This document shows, in pieces, positions 1 to 7,391 of a DNA stretch of 38,261 nucleotides. Below the pieces are notes generated by a model. That model was not told the origin of the DNA and searched no databases. It was given only the letters and a program-made list of their open reading frames with translations. The DNA comes from Thermoanaerobaculum sp. GTDB taxonomy: Bacteria; Acidobacteriota; Thermoanaerobaculia; Multivoradales; UBA5704. Where the stretch lies: assembly GCA_021154885.1 (NCBI GenBank), contig JAJKHS010000002.1, positions 1 through 38,261 on the forward strand, read 5' to 3'. Every line of letters begins with the position of its first letter. Position 1 is the stretch's first letter. Made by a program: the position numbers and the translations under genes.

Positions 1-38
1 AAACAAGCCCCCCGCCCCCCGTAAGAGGTCTCTACTAA

Positions 39-389
39 CTGGAGGAAGAATCCCGCAATTCTAATTGTCGCCGACCCTCAATTCTAGTTGACGCCGGACA
101 GGGCGTCTTCTACGTCGAGCTCCCGGAACTGGGGCGGCTCCCGGTCCATGGTGCCATCTCCCACCCCTTCGGCTACTACCGGGGGACGGACGCTGGATAC
201 GATGGGATGAACGACTCCTTCACCCTGGTGTACATCCCGGCCGGGCGGATCATCGCCACGCTCCGATCCGCGGCGCAGTGCCGCTCTCTCGCCTCTGATC
301 TTGCCCGCCAGTGGGTGCGCTGGGGAGGGCAGGAGCCTGCCGAAGATCCCACGCCCGTCATCGAACGGCACCGCCTGGAAGCGGTGTAG
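39..389 (+). CDS. hypothetical protein, probably 5'-truncated or unusual start
   Basis: The frame is open from just after an in-frame TAA at 36-38 to a TAG at 387-389. The only in-frame ATG is at 207, which would give 60 residues (MNDSFTLVYIPAGRIIATLR...). However codons from about 99 onward already look like good high-GC coding sequence (QGVFYVELPELGRLPVHG...), so the real protein probably extends upstream of 207 or its true 5' end has been lost. An imperfect 23-nt-period duplication (57-75 and 80-99) sits at the point where coding character fades, which would fit a rearrangement junction. I do not recognise the protein. The opposite-strand ORF at 84-452 has poorer coding character. Confidence 0.4.
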   Translation: MEEESRNSNCRRPSILVDAGQGVFYVELPELGRLPVHGAISHPFGYYRGTDAGYDGMNDSFTLVYIPAGRIIATLRSAAQCRSLASDLARQWVRWGGQEPAEDPTPVIERHRLEAV

Positions 390-421
390 CAGGACCGGGC
401 CGACTCCTCGGGGGGCCGGCC

Positions 422-718
422 CTACTTTTCTTCTTTCCCTTCCTTGTCCCACCGCGTGCGTGCCGCCCTGCGTGCGATCTCGCGGCGTTGGGCGGGGGTC
501 AGGCTGGCAGCGCGCGCCTTCCCTCCCTTCGATCCCCCGAGCTTCCCCAGGGCAACAGCAGCGGGATTCTTCGGGGGACCGGCATCCTCTGGAGGGAGAG
601 GAGCGAGCGTGCCGGTCAACTCGCCCACGACTTGGAAGGCAAGCTGATTCGAGTCGCGCGGGCGCCTAGGGAGAGGGTCGGGGTGTTCTGGCTTGCTTGG
701 GCGTCTATGCATGGCCAT
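422..718 (-). CDS. small basic protein with NPAAVALGxLGGxKGGKARA motif
   Basis: 98-residue protein. Its C-terminal half carries the pattern KNPAAVALGKLGGSKGGKAR followed by SLTPAQRREIARRAARTRW, a widespread, recurrent bacterial motif of unknown function; the Lys/Arg/Gly-rich nature suggests nucleic-acid contact, but that is inference. The N-terminal ~45 residues are Pro-rich and less conserved-looking. Start ATG at 716-718, with a second ATG two codons in; no convincing Shine-Dalgarno is visible. It is transcribed away from the gene at 882. Such proteins are often found in accessory or mobile DNA, consistent with the transposase nearby. The identity of the motif family is firm; the function is unknown. 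Confidence 0.7.
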   Translation of the reverse strand: MAMHRRPSKPEHPDPLPRRPRDSNQLAFQVVGELTGTLAPLPPEDAGPPKNPAAVALGKLGGSKGGKARAASLTPAQRREIARRAARTRWDKEGKEEK

Positions 719-807
719 AGTATGCCACAGCCCTAGCGCCCTAGTCTATGCCGCCACCGCTCAGCTCTCCAGTGTGATATAGGTGTAATGTGCTGGCCAC
801 CGCCCCA

Positions 808-835
808 TTGACACGGCAGGAAGCTGTGTTAGACT
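808..835 (+). promoter_or_regulatory. sigma70-type promoter for the gene at 882
   Basis: TTGACA at 808-813, 16-nt spacer, TAGACT at 830-835 (four of six matches to TATAAT). The predicted transcription start is near 842, giving a ~40-nt leader before the ATG at 882. The same TAGA(C/T)T-like -10 appears before kdsB at the other end of the window. Confidence 0.5.
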
Positions 836-881
836 CACCCTCGTTCTCCAAAGATTGACGGCGTATAACAGAGACGACCAT

Positions 882-1298
882 ATGATAAGCCGGAAAGACA
901 TCAAAGCCGAGTTGGTTAGTATCGACAAGAAGATTGCCGATCTACAAGAGGAGCGCAAAAAGCTTCTTGCCTTTGACGAGCTATACGAGGAATTTGATTC
1001 GCGACTTTCCGCCACGGCAGTAGAGAGAGAAACAAATCGATTTGGCGATAAAAGCGGAATGACAATTGCTGAATACGCCTTGCATGCCCTAAGAATGAAG
1101 GAAGAATGGATGAACACTCGCAGTCTTATCCGTGTCATGCAGGAAATGGGCTTTCAGAGTCAGGCTCACAATTTGTACACAAATGTCTTTGGCACCCTGA
1201 ATCGAGAAGTAGAGCGAAAAGACGTATTTACCAAGAAAGGCGGTAAATGGGGGTTGCGGGAATGGTTGGATGAAGAGGAAAGCGAGGAGATGTCATGA
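882..1298 (+). CDS. coiled-coil plus winged-helix (HARE-HTH-like) protein, AT-rich
   Basis: 138 residues from ATG 882 (an upstream in-frame TTG at 855 is less likely). Residues ~1-40 (ISRKDIKAELVSIDKKIADL) are charged and heptad-like, consistent with a short coiled coil. Residues ~62-130 (MTIAEYALHALRMKEEWMNT...LIRVMQEMGF...NVFGTLNREVERKDVFTKKG) resemble the winged-helix HARE-HTH/HTH fold that ends in a GKWGL wing. The protein is therefore probably a small DNA-associated regulator or an accessory of a mobile element; the HTH assignment is by eye. Codon use is clearly AT-richer than the surrounding genes, a sign of recent transfer. The stop TGA is followed at once by GGAGG and a GNRA-type hairpin. 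Confidence 0.65.
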   Translation: MISRKDIKAELVSIDKKIADLQEERKKLLAFDELYEEFDSRLSATAVERETNRFGDKSGMTIAEYALHALRMKEEWMNTRSLIRVMQEMGFQSQAHNLYTNVFGTLNREVERKDVFTKKGGKWGLREWLDEEESEEMS

Positions 1299-1302
1299 GG
1301 AG

Positions 1303-1484
1303 GGGCGAAAGCCCTAGCCGAGTGTCTGGCGCGGCGAAGGGCTTTAAGCGGCGGAAGTAAGAGGGGCTGGCTACTCAGGAAGCTATCTAGCTTTTCGAGG
1401 GCGGGTAGCGACCTGAGTAGCGCAGCTAGCCGGGCTGGTGCGCCCTAGTAGGCGGTTTCGGGGTCCAATCCCCTGGGCCGTCCA
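1303..1484 (+). ncRNA. candidate structured RNA segment with tRNA-like 3' end
   Basis: No ORF is supported here, but stems are dense: GGGC-GAAA-GCCC (1303-1314, GNRA tetraloop); a 10-bp stem 1370-1379 with 1412-1421; a hairpin inside it (AAGCT/AGCTT, 1380-1393); GGGC/GCCC (1432-1435 with 1442-1445); and GGGG/CCCC (1460-1463 with 1470-1473). The last one resembles a tRNA T-arm (loop TCCAAT) and is followed by GGGCCGTCCA, like a tRNA 3' end. No matching 5' acceptor strand is visible, so it is not an intact tRNA. It could be a tRNA remnant at an integration site or an untranslated structured RNA. No promoter or terminator was identified for it. Confidence 0.3.
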
Positions 1485-1610
1485 TGCTGAGGGGTTTTGT
1501 GCGGTTCATACCTCACTACGCCCCTTCTGCGTCCGTCTGGCATTGTACAACTTACACCCAACGGAAGTCAAACTGACCGGAGAGAAGTTCTATTTTCCCT
1601 GGCAAAGTGC

Positions 1611-1639
1611 TTGACTTTCCCTTCTCGCCTAAGCATAAT
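1611..1639 (+). promoter_or_regulatory. strong promoter for transposase, leaderless
   Basis: TTGACT at 1611-1616, exact 17-nt spacer, CATAAT at 1634-1639. The ATG at 1647 lies 7 nt after the -10, so the predicted transcript starts at or next to the start codon. No Shine-Dalgarno is present. Confidence 0.6.
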
Positions 1640-1646
1640 GGTCAGT

Positions 1647-2498
1647 ATGGCAAACGTACTCAGCACCGCGAAGCGCTCCGCCGTCATCTCCGCCCTGGTA
1701 GAGGGGAACAGTATTCGCGCTACTGTCAGGATGACCGGCGTGTCGAAAAACACCATCGCCAAGTTGCTGGTAGAGCTGGCGGGTGTCTGCCAAACGTACG
1801 CGGATGAGAACCTCCGGAACCTGCCCTGCAAGCGCCTTCAGGTGGACGAAATCTGGGCCTTCTGCTACAGCAAGGCGAAGAACGTCCCCGCCGCGAAGAA
1901 GGGCGTTTTTGGCTATGGCGACGTGTGGACCTTCTGCGCGATCGATGCGGATACTAAGCTGGTGCCGTCCTGGCTGGTGGGGAGCCGTGACGTGGGATGC
2001 GCGACGGAGCTTATGCAGGACCTCGCGAGCCGACTGTCTAACCGAGTGCAGCTCACCACAGATGGTCACAAGATGTACTTAAGCGCTATGGAAGAGGCAT
2101 TTGGTGGGGAAGTGGACTATGCGATGTTGCAGAAAATCTACAGTAACGCCCCGAGTGGCCCAGAGACGCGGTACAGCCCGGCGGAGTGTACCGGTGCTGA
2201 GAAGCACGCGGTGACCGGGTGCCCCGACGAAAAGCACGTTTCGACCTCCTACGTGGAGCGTCAAAACCTCACCATGCGGATGAGCATCCGCCGGTTTACG
2301 AGATTAACGAATGCCTTTAGCAAGAAGGTGGAGAACCATGCCGCGCAGGTTGCCGTCCACTTCTTCCATTACAACTTCTGCCGCCCCCATATGACCCTGA
2401 AGGGCCGGACCCCGTGTCAGGCAGCGGGCGTTGACTCCCGGCGGTGGAGCATTGAAGATATGGTGATATTGCTTCCGGACACCAAGGAGTCAAACTGA
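1647..2498 (+). CDS. IS1-family-like DDE transposase
   Basis: 283 residues from ATG 1647 (MANVLSTAKRSAVISALVEG), the conserved start of this widespread family; the in-frame extension to 1497 runs through the promoter and is not protein-like. An HTH is at ~14-45 (GNSIRATVRMTGVSKNTIAK). Catalytic acidic residues are D67 (LQVDEIWAF), D139 (QLTTDGHKMYL) and E204 (STSYVERQNLTMRMSIRRFT), followed by the typical FHYNFCRPHMTLKGRTP segment. Length and motifs look complete, so the gene may be active. Members are usually annotated as IS1-family transposases although terminal repeats are often hard to find. An ATG three codons earlier (1638) overlaps the -10 element and is not favoured. Confidence 0.9.
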   Translation: MANVLSTAKRSAVISALVEGNSIRATVRMTGVSKNTIAKLLVELAGVCQTYADENLRNLPCKRLQVDEIWAFCYSKAKNVPAAKKGVFGYGDVWTFCAIDADTKLVPSWLVGSRDVGCATELMQDLASRLSNRVQLTTDGHKMYLSAMEEAFGGEVDYAMLQKIYSNAPSGPETRYSPAECTGAEKHAVTGCPDEKHVSTSYVERQNLTMRMSIRRFTRLTNAFSKKVENHAAQVAVHFFHYNFCRPHMTLKGRTPCQAAGVDSRRWSIEDMVILLPDTKESN

Positions 2499-2672
2499 CC
2501 CACTACCCACTTGGGCCGCCGTGGCCCTCACCGGGGCCGTCGCTGCCCTCGTCGGGGCCGCGGTGGCCCAAGTGAGGGCCAGCGCCGCCCCATCTTCGGG
2601 AGAGGCGGCCAATCACGCGTGTTCAGGAGCTGGGAGGCTGGGCGAGGGCGCGATCCGGCGGGTTCTCCCCGA
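2499..2672. other. intergenic gap with mutually exclusive inverted repeats
   Basis: No gene. CACTTGGGCC (2508-2517) pairs with GGCCCAAGTG (2565-2574), while GGCCCTCAC (2523-2531) pairs with GTGAGGGCC (2572-2580). The two right arms overlap, so only one stem can form at a time. The region lies between the converging ends of the transposase and the first amidohydrolase and may terminate transcription from either side. No U-tract is seen. Confidence 0.4.
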
Positions 2673-4706
2673 TCACTCCGCCGGCTTCACCCCGATCGCC
2701 TGGTACACCTTCGCCGCGTCGAACATCACTCCGCCCCGGAGGGTGAGGACGACGCGCCGGATGTCGGAGATCTTCGCCGCGGGGTCGCCGTCGACCAGGA
2801 TCAGGTCGGCCAGCTTGCCGGGAGCGATGGTGCCCAGGTCCTGGTCGCGGTGCATGACCTGGGCGGGGACGAGGGTGGCGGCGCGCAGGGCTTCCGGGGC
2901 GGAGAGGCCGGCCGCCACGTAGTCTTCGAGCTCGCGGTGAAGGCTGAAGCCGGCGGGAGAGTCGGTGCCCGCCACGATCGGGATGCCCGCGTCGTGGAGG
3001 GCGCGGACCAGGGCGAGCGTGGCACGGAAGGAGTCGCGGTAGCGGGTATCCATCTCCGGCGTCCGCTGCGTGTTGCCCACCAGCAGGCCGCGCCGCACCG
3101 GGAGAGGCAGGCGGGCGGCCACCGGCGCCAGGCTCGGAGTCACCTCTCCCGGGCGGCCGGCGAACATACCCTCGTAAAGGTTGACCGTGGGATCGATGAC
3201 CGTCCCCCTCTCCTTCAGCAGGCGCAGGAAGGCGCGCACGGGCTCGGACTTGAGGTCCAGCTCGCCGGCATGCTCGCCCACCGCCGTGAGGCGCGCCAGG
3301 GTGCGGGTGTCCACCCCGTCGAGAAAGTTGAGGAAGAGGAAGTTCGCGTGCTGGATCTCGTCGAAGCCCGCGCGCACGGCCTGCTCGGCCTTCATACCGA
3401 AGGGGACGTGCCCCGAGACGCGCAGGCCGAGGGCGTGGGCGCGGGCGACGATCCCCGGCACCAGCTTCGGGTCCAGGGAGCTGTAGATCTTGATCTGGAC
3501 GCAGCCGGCCGCGGCGTAGCGGTCGACGGCCGCCAGGGCCTCCGCGTCGGTCGCCACCAGCACCTTGGTGGGCGCGGCGTAGGGGCCCGGTCCCTCAACG
3601 ACGCAGGCCATGAGGAGGCGCGGGCCGATGCTTTCGCCGGAATCCCAGCGGCGGTGCAGCTCCAGCAGGGTATCGAGGTCGTTGCCCATGTCGCGGGCAG
3701 TGGTGACGCCGGCCGCGATGTCCAGCGGGCCGTCGGTCGCGGTCAGGTGCTGGTGCATGTCCCAGAGGCCGGGAAGGAGGGCCCTCCCCTGCGCCTCCAC
3801 GACCTCGGCTCCCGGCGGGATCGGCACCTCGCCATCCGGACCCACGGCGCGGATGCGCTCGCCAGAGACGACGACGGTGGTGCCCGGCCGGCTCTTCCCT
3901 GTCTCGGGATCGAAGAGCCGGGCGCCGCGGATGGCGACGCCGTGCTCGGGCCGCCGGCCGAGACGGGCGGCCAGGGTGTGCTCCCACTCGGATGCCACCC
4001 TGCCCTGGGCCTGAATGAGGGCCGGGGCCGCGCTCTCCCAGCCTTCGCGGATGGCGGTCACGAAGCCGTCGTAGCGACCGAAAAAGAAGCCGCGGTCGTC
4101 CATCCAGACATAGGCCGGGGAGTAGCCGAGGCCGGTGATGGCGTCGAGGTGGACGGTGCGGGACTCCTCCCCCGCCTTCACCTTCACCTCGCCCGCGGGC
4201 TCGATGCGGGCCTCGCCCTCGGGCAGCAGGGAGAGGCGCCCGCCCTCGGCGCGCAGCAGGGCCGCGGCCAGGACCCCGATCTCCAGGTCGGTCTCCGGGG
4301 TGAGGTAGAAGACGGGGCCCGCCGGCGTGGCCTCGCCGTGCTCGGAGGCGCTGCTCCCACTGCTCCATACCGCCCGGCCGCCCTTGCGCTCGTAGCGGTC
4401 GTCCACCGGGTTCTTCCAGTAGTCGACGCCGGTGACGTGCAGGTCGAGCGGCACTCCGGCGTCGTTCAGGGTCATGCGGGCGGTGAGGTTCTGGCCCCGG
4501 CCGCGGTCGCTGACCTCGAGGGTCAGCACGTTCGCGCCGTCCGCCTCGGCGCGGAAGACCACGTGGCCGGCCTGGCGAGTGGAGAGGAACAGGGTGTACC
4601 GCAGCTCCTCCCCCGGCGCCAGGCGGACGGGGCCGGGCAAGGGCGCGCCGGCGGCCGGCAAGGTACAGGCGAGGGCCAGGAAGATGGAGAGCAGAGCGGT
4701 GCGCAT
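2673..4706 (-). CDS. exported amidohydrolase family protein (copy 1)
   Basis: 677 residues. A signal peptide is seen at 1-21 (MRTALLSIFLALACTLPAAG). An N-terminal beta-rich domain of ~250 residues resembles DUF3108-type domains, followed by a metal-dependent amidohydrolase barrel: H318xH320 (GLWDMHQHL), K406 (VQIKIYSS, candidate carboxylated lysine), H433 (SGHVP), H453 (IQHANF) and D582 (AGTDSPAG). The C-terminal GTIAPGKLADLILVDGDP is the usual imidazolonepropionase/prolidase-like ending. Likely hydrolyses a cyclic or peptide-like amide in the periplasm; substrate unknown. Three ATGs cluster at 4706, 4712 and 4715; the 4706 start is preferred because GGGGG lies 9 nt before it. It is a tandem paralogue of the next gene upstream. 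Confidence 0.88.
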   Translation of the reverse strand: MRTALLSIFLALACTLPAAGAPLPGPVRLAPGEELRYTLFLSTRQAGHVVFRAEADGANVLTLEVSDRGRGQNLTARMTLNDAGVPLDLHVTGVDYWKNPVDDRYERKGGRAVWSSGSSASEHGEATPAGPVFYLTPETDLEIGVLAAALLRAEGGRLSLLPEGEARIEPAGEVKVKAGEESRTVHLDAITGLGYSPAYVWMDDRGFFFGRYDGFVTAIREGWESAAPALIQAQGRVASEWEHTLAARLGRRPEHGVAIRGARLFDPETGKSRPGTTVVVSGERIRAVGPDGEVPIPPGAEVVEAQGRALLPGLWDMHQHLTATDGPLDIAAGVTTARDMGNDLDTLLELHRRWDSGESIGPRLLMACVVEGPGPYAAPTKVLVATDAEALAAVDRYAAAGCVQIKIYSSLDPKLVPGIVARAHALGLRVSGHVPFGMKAEQAVRAGFDEIQHANFLFLNFLDGVDTRTLARLTAVGEHAGELDLKSEPVRAFLRLLKERGTVIDPTVNLYEGMFAGRPGEVTPSLAPVAARLPLPVRRGLLVGNTQRTPEMDTRYRDSFRATLALVRALHDAGIPIVAGTDSPAGFSLHRELEDYVAAGLSAPEALRAATLVPAQVMHRDQDLGTIAPGKLADLILVDGDPAAKISDIRRVVLTLRGGVMFDAAKVYQAIGVKPAE

Positions 4707-4755
4707 GGACATCATCCCCCAAGATTCGAAAAAAAGTTCCTCGCAGCCACCCTGG

Positions 4756-4850
4756 CCTGGGACCGCCGGCGTCCCGCCGGCTGCTAACTTCTTCTTTTCT
4801 TTAAAAGAAGAAACGGAGTTAGCAGCCGGCGGGACGCCGGCGGTCCCAGG
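4756..4850. repeat. giant perfect inverted repeat (34-bp arms), REP-like
   Basis: Left arm 4756-4789 and right arm 4817-4850 are perfect reverse complements over 34 bp. The loop contains a further 8-bp stem (CTTCTTTT 4791-4798 with AAAAGAAG 4803-4810). The core CGCCGGCGTCCCGCCGGC is shared with the repeats at 29312-29605, so this is one member of a dispersed palindrome family. It lies between the two amidohydrolase genes and would fold strongly in RNA on either strand; it may terminate or protect the upstream transcript. Confidence 0.9.
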
Positions 4851-4876
4851 GGGGCCCACGGGGGCCCCAGGAGGTC

Positions 4877-6886
4877 CTACTGAATCGGTTGGACTTCGAG
4901 CGCCCGGTAAAGAGCCGCGGGATCGTACACCACTCCGTCCTTGATGGTAAGGACCACCCGCCGGACATCGCCGATGCGGGCCGTGGGGTCGCCGTCCACC
5001 AGGATGAGGTCGGCGAGCTTGCCGGGCGCCACGGTGCCGAGGTCCTGGTCGCGCTTCATCACCCGGGCCGGGACGAGGGTGGCGGCGCGCAGGGCGTCGA
5101 CCGGCGAGAAGCCGGCGTCCACGTAGAGCTCCAGCTCGCGGTGCAGGGAGAAGCCGCACAGCGCGTCGGTGCCGGCCACGATGGTCACCCCCGCCTTGTG
5201 GAGGGCGAGCACCAGGTTCTCCATGGCGCGGAAGGAGTCGTGGTAGCGCTGCTCCTTACCCGGCGGCGCGGTGAGGCCGCCGCCCACGAAGGCGCGCCGC
5301 ACCTGCGGCGGGAAGCGGTCGACCACGCCGGCGTAGGTGGGTCCCACGGCGTTGGCCGGCGCCATGTACAGCGCCTCGAAGGTGGCGAGCGTGGGATCGG
5401 AGACCGTGCCGCGCTCCTTGAGCAGGGCGATGAAATCCTTCACCTTGTCCGCATTCAGGTCGAGCTCGGCGGCGTGCTCGCCCACCTCGGTGAAGCGGCC
5501 CGTGGAGCGGGTGTCGATCCCACGGTCGAGGAAGTTGAGGACCAGGAAGTTGACGTGCTGGATCTCGTCGTAACCGGCGCGCACCGCCTCCTCGGCCGTC
5601 ATGCCGTTCGGGATGTGGCCCGAGAGACGCAGGCCCTTCTCATGGGCGCGTTTGGCGATGGCCGGCACCAGCTTGGGGTCGAGCGAGCTGTAGAGCTTGA
5701 TCTGCACGTAACCCATCGCGGCGTAGCGGTCCACCCAGTCGAGAGCCTCCTTCTCCGTGCTCACCAGCACCTTGGTGGGGCCGGCGAAGGGGCCGGGGCC
5801 GTCCATGAAGCCGGCCATGAGCACCCGCGGCCCCACGGCTTCACCGCTCTCCCAGCGCCGCCTCAGGTCCTGGAGCTTGTCGATGTCGTTGGCCATGTCG
5901 CGCACGGTGGTGACGCCGGCCGCCAGGTTGAGCAGACCGTCGTCGTCGCCGAGATGGGTGTGCATGTCCCACAGGCCGGGAAGGAGGGTCTTCCCCTTGG
6001 CGTCGACGATTTCGGCGCCCGCGGGTGTGGCGACCTCGCCGTCGTGGCCCACGGCCTGGATGCGGTTGCCGGCGACGACGACCGTGGTCTCCGAGACGAG
6101 CTTGCCGGACTCGGGGTCGAAGAGCCGGGCGTGCTGGATGACGAGCGGGCCCTTGGGCCGGTGCGGCAGCTTCGCGGCCAGTGTCTTCTGCCGCGCCGCC
6201 TCGGCGGCGTCCTGAGCCTTGGTGAGCTCGGGGACCACGCCCTCCCAGCCCTCGGGGACCACCGCCGCCCAGCCGCTGATGCCGGCGAAAAGGTTGTGCT
6301 GAGCGTCGAGCCATTCATAAGACGGGCTGAAGCCGAGGCCGTAGACGGCGTAGAGGTCCGCGGTCCGCTCCTTGCCGCCGGCCTGGACTTTCCGGGAATC
6401 GAGCTTCGCGATGTGGGCCTCGCCGGCGGGCAGCAGGGGCAGCCGGCCGCCGGGAGCGGCGAGGAGGGCCTGGGTCAACAGCTCGAACTCCTGGGGCGGC
6501 GCGTTGAGGCCGAGGTAGAAGGCCGGACCGTTGAGCTGGCGTTCGCCGTTCTCCGCCGCGTTCTTCCAGGAGGCCTTGGCGCCCTTCAGCTCGAACCGCT
6601 CGTCCACCGGCGTCTTCCAGTAGTCGGTGCCGGTGATGCGCTCGGACACCGGGATTCCTCCGGGGCCGAGACGGAACCGCGTCTCGGTCTTCGGCCCCCG
6701 TCCCCGGTCGTTGAACTCGAAGGTGCAGACCCGCTCGCCGTCCGGCTGGACGCGGGTCACCAGGAGCCCGGCCTTGTTGCCAGAGAACAGGAAGGTGTAG
6801 CGCGTCTCCTGCGGAGCCGGAGCACCGGCGGCGGGCGCGAGACCGGCGAGGAGCGCGAGGATGGAGACGAGACAGGGCTTCAACAT
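4877..6886 (-). CDS. exported amidohydrolase family protein (copy 2)
   Basis: 669 residues, same architecture as the gene downstream: signal peptide 1-22 (LVSILALLAGLAPAAGAPAP), an N-terminal beta domain with the shared FNDRGRG and TGTDYWKTPVDERFELKG motifs, then the barrel with H309xH311 (LWDMHTHL), K397 (VQIKLYSSL), H424 (SGHIPNG), H444 (IQHVNF) and D574 (AGTDALCG). The metal-site residues are all kept in both copies, so both are probably active, perhaps on different substrates. Start ATG has GGGAG 8 nt upstream. It follows the LEA lipoprotein gene by 25 nt, suggesting cotranscription. Confidence 0.88.
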   Translation of the reverse strand: MLKPCLVSILALLAGLAPAAGAPAPQETRYTFLFSGNKAGLLVTRVQPDGERVCTFEFNDRGRGPKTETRFRLGPGGIPVSERITGTDYWKTPVDERFELKGAKASWKNAAENGERQLNGPAFYLGLNAPPQEFELLTQALLAAPGGRLPLLPAGEAHIAKLDSRKVQAGGKERTADLYAVYGLGFSPSYEWLDAQHNLFAGISGWAAVVPEGWEGVVPELTKAQDAAEAARQKTLAAKLPHRPKGPLVIQHARLFDPESGKLVSETTVVVAGNRIQAVGHDGEVATPAGAEIVDAKGKTLLPGLWDMHTHLGDDDGLLNLAAGVTTVRDMANDIDKLQDLRRRWESGEAVGPRVLMAGFMDGPGPFAGPTKVLVSTEKEALDWVDRYAAMGYVQIKLYSSLDPKLVPAIAKRAHEKGLRLSGHIPNGMTAEEAVRAGYDEIQHVNFLVLNFLDRGIDTRSTGRFTEVGEHAAELDLNADKVKDFIALLKERGTVSDPTLATFEALYMAPANAVGPTYAGVVDRFPPQVRRAFVGGGLTAPPGKEQRYHDSFRAMENLVLALHKAGVTIVAGTDALCGFSLHRELELYVDAGFSPVDALRAATLVPARVMKRDQDLGTVAPGKLADLILVDGDPTARIGDVRRVVLTIKDGVVYDPAALYRALEVQPIQ

Positions 6887-6911
6887 GGATTTTCTCCCGG
6901 GAGGTGAAAAG

Positions 6912-7382
6912 CTACAAATCCAACCGCACCTTGTCCAGCGGGATCACCCCGCGCCTGCTCACCGGCACGGAGACGGAGCCGAGGACGGGTACGGCGAAGC
7001 GGAAGTCGGCGTCGAGGTCGTAGGTCGGCTTGGAGCTGGCCGCGAGGCCACGGAGTATCCGCAGGAGGTCCGCGTAGCCCACCGTCATCGGCAGCTCGAC
7101 CGTGCTCGTGCCGGCGGCGATCTCGATGCGCTGGTCGTGCCGGCCCTCCAGCATGGGCTCGCCGTTCAAGCGCAGCTTGTAGCCGATGCCGTCCAGCACC
7201 ATGCCGCGGCGGTTGAGGTTGTCCACCTGGAAGCGGAAGACGAGGTCGGCGCCGGCGAGCGAGGCGCCGGTCAACTGCACGTCGGTCAGAGTCACCTTGG
7301 GGGGGTGAGCCAGGTTCTGGTAGGCGGCGCAGGCGGTGAAGAAGAAAAGGACGAAAACGAGGGAGGGGACGGCGCGGCGCAT
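6912..7382 (-). CDS. LEA type 2 / WHy-domain lipoprotein
   Basis: 156 residues. The N-terminus MRRAVPSLVFVLFFFTACAAY has a lipobox (FTAC) with lipidation predicted at C18. The rest is an immunoglobulin-like beta protein of the LEA_2/WHy type: VTLTDVQLTGASLAGADLVF, then a region on VDNLNRRGMVLDGIGYKLRLNGE and closing strands. Such bacterial proteins are thought to be envelope or desiccation-related. Nine nt separate it from the helicase gene upstream and 25 nt from the amidohydrolase downstream, so the run 10550-4877 may be one transcript. The family call is by motif pattern. Confidence 0.8.
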   Translation of the reverse strand: MRRAVPSLVFVLFFFTACAAYQNLAHPPKVTLTDVQLTGASLAGADLVFRFQVDNLNRRGMVLDGIGYKLRLNGEPMLEGRHDQRIEIAAGTSTVELPMTVGYADLLRILRGLAASSKPTYDLDADFRFAVPVLGSVSVPVSRRGVIPLDKVRLDL

Positions 7383-7391
7383 GGGGCTACG

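Larger units (their letters stand above)
1566..2500 (+). mobile_element. IS1-like transposase unit bounded by 13-bp direct repeats
   Basis: The transposase gene is flanked by the same 13-mer AGTCAAACTGACC in direct orientation at 1566-1578 and 2488-2500; the right copy overlaps the stop codon. I see no clear terminal inverted repeats, so the true element ends are not defined. The unit sits in a patch with other accessory genes and atypical base use. Confidence 0.5.

Noticed and set aside
1459-1486. tRNA gene suggested by T-arm-like stem and GGGCCGTCCA
   Set aside because: No matching 5' acceptor strand and the T-loop has C at position 55, so it is not an intact tRNA. Kept only as part of a structured-RNA candidate.
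2511-4787. 758-aa plus-strand ORF
   Set aside because: Antisense to the first amidohydrolase, whose motifs and signal peptide are clear.
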